Assembly: GCF_001854765.1 (NCBI RefSeq) | Contig: NZ_LJJE01000036.1 | Coordinates: 1-64,000 of the forward strand | From: Vibrio sonorensis | GTDB lineage: Bacteria; Pseudomonadota; Gammaproteobacteria; Enterobacterales; Vibrionaceae | Direction: 5' to 3' | DNA: 64,000 nt | Part shown: in pieces, positions 57,594-64,000 of the stretch | Numbering within the stretch: the first letter of the stretch is position 1 | Layout of the letters: each line of letters starts with the position of its first letter | Notes under the pieces: generated by a model | Seen by the model: only the letters and a program-made list of their open reading frames with translations | Told to the model about the DNA's origin: nothing | Database searches by the model: none | Made by a program: the position numbers and the translations under genes

Positions 57594-57915
57594 AATCGAG
57601 GTTAGATTCCCTATGCAAGGTGATTCCGATTTTCTCGAGCAACCATTCCATCTGTATTATTTATAAGAGCGTCGAGTTTGTTCGTCAGGCCTTTTATTTG
57701 GTCAAAGAGTTCTCTACATCCTTTGTCAGTATTTGGATTAGCTTAAATAAACTCAACGTTCTTAACCCGATAGTCTTGCAACAAAGCGTTTTTAGAGCGC
57801 AAGCCTTATCGGAAGACTGATAATAGGTAAGAATCAAATTATTATTTTCAGCAAGCAACCTAGCTGTCTCTGCTCCAATACCTTTACTTGCACCAGTGAT
57901 TAAGTAATTTGCCAT
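57594..57915 (-). pseudogene. Short-chain dehydrogenase remnant, truncated
   Basis: The start MANYLITGASKGIGAETARLLAE is an SDR Rossmann fold with the TGASKGIG cofactor loop. The frame shifts in a T run at about 57789-57793; with one base restored it reads NALLQDYRVKNVEFI, then meets an in-frame stop, and continues recognisably (KLDALINN, in the place of the NNAG motif) before a further stop near 57592. A full SDR would be about 240 residues, so the catalytic half is gone. It lies right after the KDPGal aldolase gene and may once have been a sugar-acid dehydrogenase of that pathway. Confidence 0.7.
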
Positions 57916-57917
57916 AA

Positions 57918-58562
57918 TTAACCGCCTAACGAACAAGTTTCGTTATATGCGTGAATAAACTGTTGTGCATTCTCTCTAATCTCTTTATCAGAAAGGTTAG
58001 GTGAATAAAGAGAAGCACCAAGCCCAAATCCATCGATACCGATATCTAGGTATGGTTTCAGGCATTCAACATTAGGGTTAATGCCCCCTACAGCGAAACA
58101 GAGAGCTTCCTTAGGCAATACAGACTTCAAAGCTTTCACACCGCTGATACCTAGTATGGTGACTGGAAATAGTTTAATTCCAGTTGCGCCTGCTTGAAGT
58201 GCATTAAATGCTTCTGTGGGAGAAATCACGCCTGGGTAGACTTGACAGCCTGCCTCGACACCAAGTCGAACAACACGCTCGTTAAAGTTAGGTGTAACAA
58301 TCAATTTAGCACCCGTTGCGATAACTTGTTCTGCTAACTCAGGCGTGGTTACAGTACCTGCCCCTACTAAATAGTTATCTCCAAATTCATCGACCATTAG
58401 CTTGATACTTTCAAGCGCATCAGGGGAGTTTAACGGTACTTCAATCGCCTTGAAGCCAGCTTCAATTAGAATGTTACCAATGCGTAGTGCGTCACTTGGC
58501 TCGATTCCACGCAGAATAGCGATCAAAGGTACATCAGTTTTTGGATTAAATTGCAGTGTCAT
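57918..58562 (-). CDS. dgoA: 2-dehydro-3-deoxy-6-phosphogalactonate aldolase
   Basis: About 214 residues of the KDPG/KDPGal aldolase family. PLIAILRGIEPSDALRIG with the conserved Glu/Arg, GAGTVTTPELAEQ near residue 70, IVTPNFNERVV near residue 92 and the Schiff-base Lys in ATGIKLFPVTILG near residue 126. It splits KDPGal into pyruvate and glyceraldehyde-3-phosphate. ATG 58562 or 58568 may be used; it overlaps the kinase gene. Confidence 0.92.
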   Translation of the reverse strand: MTLQFNPKTDVPLIAILRGIEPSDALRIGNILIEAGFKAIEVPLNSPDALESIKLMVDEFGDNYLVGAGTVTTPELAEQVIATGAKLIVTPNFNERVVRLGVEAGCQVYPGVISPTEAFNALQAGATGIKLFPVTILGISGVKALKSVLPKEALCFAVGGINPNVECLKPYLDIGIDGFGLGASLYSPNLSDKEIRENAQQFIHAYNETCSLGG

Positions 58563-59460
58563 TTTCAATTTCCTGTTTAATTAGTAGCATTCCGTCAATG
58601 AAGCACTCATCTCCGCTATATAACTTGCTCGTCTTGTTCGTGGTATCGCACGCCAATTGATAGCGGCTGCATAGTTTTTCATTTCCAATCAAATAGGCGG
58701 ACGCACTATCTAGCTCTTTAAGTTCACTTCCAATGAGAATTCCAGATAAGAAGTCATCTACCTCACTATCTTTTATTTGAGTAAATATTTTTGCTGTTCT
58801 TGCTTTAAAGATTTGGCTAGTTGCGCCACCACTTTGACCAGATTGCACACCTTTAACAAATGCAGAGAGTGATTGGTTTTGTACAGGAAGATCTCGGCCT
58901 ATGATGGTGTGCTCTCTGATAGCAGAAAACAATTCACCTGTCATATACGAATTGAACCGCACTAACTGCTTGCCTTTAACTAAAACGTGTTTGCTATGCG
59001 TGCCGGGTAAAATTGCAGAGAATGAGTCATTATTTACTTTGTTGATAAGGCCAAATATTTGAACTTCTTCCCCCCGCATTACATCGAACTCGCCGTTGTC
59101 CGCTTCATGACTAATTCCCGGAACAATGTAAGATTTTGCTCCCCAAGGCAACGTGAATACATGTGTTTTATCTGCCAGCTTGCTTATACTGGTCGGTGTA
59201 TTTACATAAGGAACGTCAATCCAACCGTTTGCACTTCCGACCATTCCAGCCATATAGACTGGAAGCTCTTGATAACCCAGAATCCATGACTCGAGAACGC
59301 GTTCGAGCTCATTTGCAAACAAACCGTCATATACTTGCTTCAAGCCTATTGGCAGCTCGATTTGTGCATGAATGTCATTTTTATGATTGATTGCGAAGGC
59401 CCTGAAGTTAGTCGTGCCCCAATCAACAATTAGAAAGTCGATATCTTTTTTCAATAACAT
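58546..59460 (-). CDS. dgoK: 2-dehydro-3-deoxygalactonokinase
   Basis: 304 residues, DgoK family. FLIVDWGTTNFRAFAIN at the start is the phosphate-binding DWGTTN block; AGMVGSANGWIDVPYV near residue 72, ISHEADNGEFDVMRGEEVQIFG near residue 114 and LPGTHSKHV near residue 147 are the other family blocks. It phosphorylates KDGal for the aldolase encoded next, overlapping it by about 17 bases. Confidence 0.93.
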   Translation of the reverse strand: MLLKKDIDFLIVDWGTTNFRAFAINHKNDIHAQIELPIGLKQVYDGLFANELERVLESWILGYQELPVYMAGMVGSANGWIDVPYVNTPTSISKLADKTHVFTLPWGAKSYIVPGISHEADNGEFDVMRGEEVQIFGLINKVNNDSFSAILPGTHSKHVLVKGKQLVRFNSYMTGELFSAIREHTIIGRDLPVQNQSLSAFVKGVQSGQSGGATSQIFKARTAKIFTQIKDSEVDDFLSGILIGSELKELDSASAYLIGNEKLCSRYQLACDTTNKTSKLYSGDECFIDGMLLIKQEIENDTAI

Positions 59461-59478
59461 GCAATTAGATCTCTCTGA

Positions 59479-60623
59479 TCAATTTATTTTGTATTGTTTG
59501 ATAATGTCAGTATCAACATCCACACCAATACCCGGCTTTGTTGGGATGGTTACTTTTCCGTCTGCGTAGTAAATACCATCGAAAATAAGCTCCTTTCTAA
59601 ATGGATGAGAAGACTGATCAAATTCCAGCATTGGTTCGGTAGGGTTTAGCGATAACGGATTACATGGAATCGAAGCGATAAACTGCAAAGAGGCAGCAAT
59701 ACCAACTCCTGTACCCCATACATGAGGGATTAATGTTGTGTGGCTAGCCTGAGCCATAGCGGCTATTTTTTTGCATTCAGTAAAACCACCACTCGAACAT
59801 AAGTCCGGTTGAATAATGTCTAATGAACGTTTTTCGAGCCATGGCCGATAGCCCATTTTTCCGAAAACTTGCTCTCCAGCAGCAATTGAGTTGGAGAGTT
59901 TGCTCGAATTTCTTTGTAACCGTCGATATCTTCGGGGGCAAGTAGCTCTTCAAGAAAGAGAAGGTTGTATTTTTCAGTCTCATTAATCAGCTTACGTGCT
60001 TGAGCCACATTGTAAGCACCGTTTGCATCCGCCATAATTTTAATATCGTCACCAACAACTTCACGTATCTCTTTTATTAGCTTAATATCCTCTTCAATTC
60101 CAAAGCCGATTTTGAGCTTAAACGCACTAAAACCATTCTTAACATGGAGCCTGGCTTCAGTTAGAGAGTCTTGTGGATATTGCCCATCAGCAACACGGTA
60201 GAAGCCCGTTGCATAAGGAGTGACTTCATGCCTAAATGCACCGCCCAGCAATTTATGAACCGGTTTGTCGAGTGCTTTTCCCAGAATGTCCCAAAGGGCA
60301 ATGTCAACACCACTCGCCGCATTGACCGTTGCACCGCTTTGACCAAATGGACGTGACAGGTTGTACATCTCTTCCCATAGACACTCAACATCAAATGGGT
60401 CGCGACCAATTAACAGAGGCCTATAGCTGTGTTCAATTATCGAAGTCGCAATCATTGGACTCTGTAAGCCATGACAAAGCGATTCACCATAGCCAATAAT
60501 TCCTTCGTCAGTAACAATTTCAACAATTACGGCACTTCGGATTTTTGCCCACCCTTGGGAAAAATAAAATGGATTGTCCAGTGGGACTGAAATTGCATGT
60601 GGAATAACGTCTATAATTTTCAT
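59479..60623 (-). pseudogene. Enolase-superfamily enzyme, galactarolactone-cycloisomerase/sugar-acid dehydratase-like, interrupted by a 1-base deletion
   Basis: Mandelate racemase subgroup. FKLKIGFGIEEDI near residue 165 has the KxK base pair; MADANGAY near residue 194 gives the first metal Asp, FLEELLAPED near 220 the second ligand, GEQ near 245 the third, and PHVWGTG near 295 the catalytic His. The segments around KIGFG, QPDLC..GGF and PHVWGTGV resemble D-galactarolactone cycloisomerase (Gci) of Agrobacterium more than D-galactonate dehydratase, from memory. The first frame fails after NSPTQL; one G added at about 59883 restores QLAAGEQVFGKMGYRPW and 381 residues. With KDGal kinase and KDPGal aldolase next to it, the product is expected to be KDGal or a close relative. 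Confidence 0.8.
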
Positions 60624-60633
60624 CTAATTCTCC

Positions 60634-62126
60634 CTAAGCTATTGTTCTCACGTTTTTTTGTTGCTTGTTCACAACTTTGTTTTTGATAATCGGGAAAAGC
60701 AGTGAAACGATGATAAGAATAAAGAACGTCCAACAGATCCCAGTAGATAGGAATGTCGAATAATCTCCACGAGACATGAGAAGAGCACGTCTAAAGTTGC
60801 TTTCCGCCATCGGGCCTAAAATCAGACCTAAAATGACAGGAGAAGATGAGATATCGAGTTTCTGGAAGAAATAGCCCACAATGCCGAAGAACAGCATGAC
60901 AACAACGTCAAACATGTTGTTATTAAGAGCGTAACTACCCACAAAACACAGCAACATAATGGTTGGGACCAATACTGGTTTAGGAACAGAAAGAACCTTA
61001 GTGAAAATTCGAACTGAGTTTAAACCTAGGATAAGCATGAATACGTTAGCAACCAATAAACCAATAAAAATGGCATAAACTGTTGATGCATCGTTTTGAA
61101 AAAGAAGTGGACCCGGTTGAATGCCCTGAACAGTTAGAGAACCAATCATTATTGCCGCGACCGCATCACCCGGCACACCAAGACATAACATTGGGATTAA
61201 TGCGCCACCCGTTACACCATTATTAGCGGCCTCTGGTGCGGAAACGCCTTCTGGTGATCCTTTTCCGAACTCTTCAGGCTTTCTTGAAATACTTTTAGCT
61301 TGTCCATAGGCAATAAATGAAGCGATATCAGCACCAACCCCAGGAATTGTGCCTACAAATGCACCTAAGCTGCCAAAAGGTATACTGTTTTTGATGATAA
61401 GTTTCCAGTCGGAGCCTTTTGGAAGAGCACGTTTGATTTTTCCTGTTGCCTTGCTTTTTACATTGATCTCTTCAACACCAATGAATGCTTGAGACATGGC
61501 AAAAAGACCTATCATCACAGGAATGAAGTTAATGCCAGAATACAAATTAATGTTGCCAAAAGTAAAACGTAGGTACCTGTAATGTCGTCCAATCCAATCG
61601 TGGCTACAAGCATGCCTAAAAAACCACTAATGAGACCAAGAAATAGTGATTTCCCAGAGATAGAAGAGATAATACATAAGCCAAAAATTGCTAGCATAAA
61701 GAATTCTGGAGCGCTAAATTTTAAAGCAAAATCAGCAAGAATCGGGGCAATTAAAATTAGGAAAATACAGCTAATTAAGCCACCAATAAATGAACTTATC
61801 GTCGAGATACCAAGCGCTCTTCCTGCTTCGCCTCGCGAGGCCATTTTATAGCCATCAAGCGCGGTTGCTGCTGATGCGGGTGTTCCTGGAGTATTGAGTA
61901 ATATAGCTGCTAAGGAGCCGCCATATACTGCGCCCACATAAACACCGATTAACAACAGAATGCTTTGAACCGCTTCCATTCCGAACGTTAATGGCAGAAC
62001 AAGTGCTACCCCCATAGTGGTCGTTAGCCCAGGCAAACAACCTATACACATGCCACCAGCGACACCTACCAGAAGGTACAAAATTACGCTTGGTTGTAGT
62101 ACCAAATTCAATGCTTCAATTAACAT
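60634..62126 (-). pseudogene. tctA: Tripartite tricarboxylate transporter large membrane subunit TctA, interrupted by a 1-base deletion
   Basis: GGMCIGCLPGLTTTMGVALVLPLTFGM near residue 20 and LLNTPGTPASAATALDGYKMA near residue 75 are TctA signatures in the first frame; the second has FGSLGAFVGTIPGVGADIASFIAYG and GGALIPMLCLGVPGDAVAA. One base added at about 61547 joins them as ATLNLYSGINFIP, giving 497 residues with about eleven or twelve helices, the normal size. Forms the channel of a TTT importer with TctB and TctC. Confidence 0.85.
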
Positions 62127-62138
62127 TTTTAATATACC

Positions 62139-62585
62139 TTAAAATAAGACGCCAAAACGAAATGGAACATTTAATGCGTAATTAAATACGCCATAAACTA
62201 TGCCTACAATAGCGAATGAAAATATCAGTCTTTTAATGATTGAGAAGTTTCCATACCAAGAAATTAATCCAAAGGCTAAAGTTAATGAACTCACTACAAA
62301 ACCAATAGAATTCATACAAATAAAATAACCAACAAGAATTGCCATTGTTATATAGACTCTTATGTTGTTATTGTTAAATAACTCTAGAGTATCACTATTC
62401 TTGTTTTTAAAAGTCTTAACTAAAAAAATAACACCTGAAAGTAACATGGAACAAGAAATAACAATCGGCCATACTTCTGGTCCCGGTGTTCCTTTACGAG
62501 AGTCTGGTAATTCACTAGATAAATATAAAGCGCTTAAAGATAATAATATAAAAACTATCGCAGCAACTAAATGAGCTTTACGCAT
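62139..62585 (-). CDS. tctB: Tripartite tricarboxylate transporter small membrane subunit TctB
   Basis: 148 residues with four hydrophobic helices; GTPGPEVWPIVISCSMLLSGVIFLV near residue 33 is typical of TctB. Between tctC and tctA as usual. Confidence 0.88.
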   Translation of the reverse strand: MRKAHLVAAIVFILLSLSALYLSSELPDSRKGTPGPEVWPIVISCSMLLSGVIFLVKTFKNKNSDTLELFNNNNIRVYITMAILVGYFICMNSIGFVVSSLTLAFGLISWYGNFSIIKRLIFSFAIVGIVYGVFNYALNVPFRFGVLF

Positions 62586-62640
62586 AATTATTGTCCCAAG
62601 TAGTTGAGGCTTACTCCCGTTGAGTAAGCCTCGCAGGTGT

Positions 62641-63603
62641 TTACTGGTTAAGCTCTAGCTTCGTGATTAACTTTTTAAAGAAGATGTTTTCACGTTCTAG
62701 CTTATTAGCAAATTGTTCCGATTTGATTATTTCAATATCGTTGTTGGTATTTGCCATAAATGTTTTAAATGTATCCGTCTCAACAGCTTCTAAGATTGCA
62801 TCAGTTAAGAAGTCAACGGTTGTCTGAGGCGTACCTTTAGGGACCATGTAACCACGCCACGTACCAATGACTACATCGTATCCAAGCTCTTTAGCAGTAG
62901 GAACGTTTGGTGCGTCTTTTAGACGGTTTGGCGCAAGTACAGCAAGTGATCGTAACTTACCAGCTTCTACTTGTGAGGCGACTTCAGCGTAAGACACTGA
63001 AACAGCGTCTAGGTGGTTTCCAAGTAGAGCAGTGATTGCAGCAGAAGAACCTTTGTAAGGAACATGAGTAAATTGTGTACCAGCCTGCACTTCCAAGCCT
63101 GCACCAGCTAAATACCAAATACTGCCTGTACCTGAATTACCAAACAGTAGATTGTTGTCGTTAGAACTTTTGATAAGGTCTTCTAACGTTTTATATGGTG
63201 AGTCTGTTGGTACTGTAATTGCGGCATAACCAGAGTTTACAATGGCAAGAGGTATCAGCTTTTTGTAATCGAGATTAGCGCCGTAACCTTGGTGTGGAAG
63301 CATCACAAGCTCAGGAGCAACCATACCTATAGTTCGACCATCTGGCTTACTGTTTTGAGCATAAGACATACCAATTGCACCAGCACCGCCTGTGCGGTTT
63401 TCTGCTGCAATACCTTCTGGGAATTTATCTTTAAGCGCTTCAACAAGTGCGCGGCTTACGCTATCTGAACCACCTCCTGCAGAATACGGTACAATTACTT
63501 TCACAGGTGCATCAGGGTAAGTAGTAGTTGCAGCAGCTGTTGTTGCAATAGCTGCGCTTGCGATAACAGCAGACATTAATACATTTTTTAAAATTTTCTT
63601 CAT
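62641..63603 (-). CDS. tctC: Tripartite tricarboxylate transporter periplasmic binding protein TctC
   Basis: 320 residues. Signal peptide (VLMSAVIASAAIATTAAA), then YPDAPVKVIVPYSAGGGSDSVSRALVEAL, the TTT binding-protein start. FTHVPYKGSSAAITALLGNHLDAV near residue 160 is the characteristic second block. It delivers a carboxylate to TctAB. Given the adjacent genes the ligand is probably a sugar acid or its lactone rather than citrate. AAGG lies before the ATG, and the leader holds two palindromes (63626-63639, 63663-63700). Confidence 0.92.
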   Translation of the reverse strand: MKKILKNVLMSAVIASAAIATTAAATTTYPDAPVKVIVPYSAGGGSDSVSRALVEALKDKFPEGIAAENRTGGAGAIGMSYAQNSKPDGRTIGMVAPELVMLPHQGYGANLDYKKLIPLAIVNSGYAAITVPTDSPYKTLEDLIKSSNDNNLLFGNSGTGSIWYLAGAGLEVQAGTQFTHVPYKGSSAAITALLGNHLDAVSVSYAEVASQVEAGKLRSLAVLAPNRLKDAPNVPTAKELGYDVVIGTWRGYMVPKGTPQTTVDFLTDAILEAVETDTFKTFMANTNNDIEIIKSEQFANKLERENIFFKKLITKLELNQ

Positions 63604-63662
63604 TATCTTGACCTTATTACATTCGGAAGAAGCTTCTTCGGCCTCGTATAGGGTTTATTTAA

Positions 63663-63700
63663 TGTTATTTAATTAATATCCTAATATTAATTAAATAACA
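63663..63700. promoter_or_regulatory. Perfect 17-base inverted repeat upstream of tctC
   Basis: TGTTATTTAATTAATAT (63663-63679), CCTA, ATATTAATTAAATAACA (63684-63700): every base of the two arms matches. It lies 60 bases before tctC and downstream of the IclR-type gene on the same strand. Either an operator for the neighbouring regulator or a hairpin at the end of that gene; no U-tract follows. A second 14-base palindrome GAAGAAGCTTCTTC is at 63626-63639 in the tctC leader. Confidence 0.5.
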
Positions 63701-63877
63701 AAGGTGTCAACTGAAAAACTCAAGCTAAATTAGCTCGTTCAGATATTAATTCAGAGGTTTATTTAGTTGCTCTGAAATTTTAATAATGTAGATGTGGGAG
63801 GTTAAAATCGATGATGTTAAAATTTATTAAACACTTGAAAATCATCATTCAATTCAAGCTTTTATATTTGTGGTTGA

Positions 63878-64000
63878 TTAAAGTTTATCTGATATTTTTT
63901 TACTGTAGCTTTGAATGATCGGTATTAATTCATTCATTCTTTGGTCATTCATATAATCTTTTATACTGGTCACTGAAATTGCAGCAATAATATTTCCATT
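63878..64000 (-). CDS. IclR family regulator, C-terminal end (rest outside window)
   Basis: The minus-strand frame is open to the right edge and ends with TAA at 63880-63878. The 40 visible residues (AAISVTSIKDYM, then ELIPIIQSYSKKISDKL) match the end of IclR effector domains. It lies upstream of and in the same direction as the transporter operon and is its likely regulator. Confidence 0.6.
   Translation of the reverse strand, partial: NGNIIAAISVTSIKDYMNDQRMNELIPIIQSYSKKISDKL

Overview
The window looks like part of a marine Vibrio-type gammaproteobacterium, probably its second chromosome. The first 8 kb follows the order of the third chemosensory cluster of V. cholerae chromosome 2 from memory (receptor, cheR, cheD, cheB, receptor, STAS protein, response-regulator phosphatase, DUF342 protein). 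Gene content elsewhere (TPP-riboswitch thi operon, aga operon, YibL, PilZ, EAL and HDOD proteins) fits the same group. No rRNA, tRNA, CRISPR array, insertion sequence or prophage was seen.

Layout. 1-8.0 kb: end of a chemosensory operon plus a partner-switching module (STAS antagonist; REC-PP2C-HATPase protein) and a DUF342/FapA-like protein. 8.1-14.1 kb: a 28-codon small ORF, a Tat-exported PhoX phosphatase, convergent EAL and HDOD proteins, and a LysR/VOC divergent pair. 14.3-19.9 kb: TPP riboswitch and a seven-gene thiamine salvage operon (thiD, HMP ABC transporter, tenA, thiM, thiE). 20-24.2 kb: small hypotheticals and a large two-propeller NHL protein coupled to a small coiled-coil protein. 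24.2-33.3 kb (minus strand): N-acetylgalactosamine operon with mannose-family PTS and two tandem AgaR-type DeoR repressors. 33.4-49.3 kb: two SgrR-like regulators, AraC regulators, GNAT, aldehyde dehydrogenase, FMN riboswitch-ribB, PilZ protein, DUF1566 protein, isochorismatase-type hydrolase, cupin protein and two Gfo/Idh/MocA oxidoreductases. 49.3-57.9 kb: dCache chemoreceptor, PhzF, S66 peptidase, YibL, metallophosphoesterase, two acetyltransferases, a histidine phosphatase and an SDR remnant. 57.9-64 kb (minus): a sugar-acid cluster with KDPGal aldolase, KDGal kinase, a galactarolactone-cycloisomerase-like enolase-superfamily enzyme, a tripartite tricarboxylate transporter and the 3' end of an IclR regulator.

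A striking global feature is that 12 otherwise well-conserved genes or gene-like frames between 24.5 and 61.6 kb are each broken by one (once two) single-base deletions in short homopolymer runs, while none was seen in the first 24 kb. Adding one base per break restores a full-length product every time. The simplest reading is sequencing or assembly under-calls in that part of the window; real decay of catabolic genes is the alternative. These genes are listed as full spans with the break position.

The most interesting biology is at the left end. The first receptor ends in a CheR-tether-like WEEF tail, and CheD and the second receptor both end in the same VELF tail, which suggests a shared C-terminal docking peptide in a chemosensory array physically linked to a partner-switching phosphatase/kinase.
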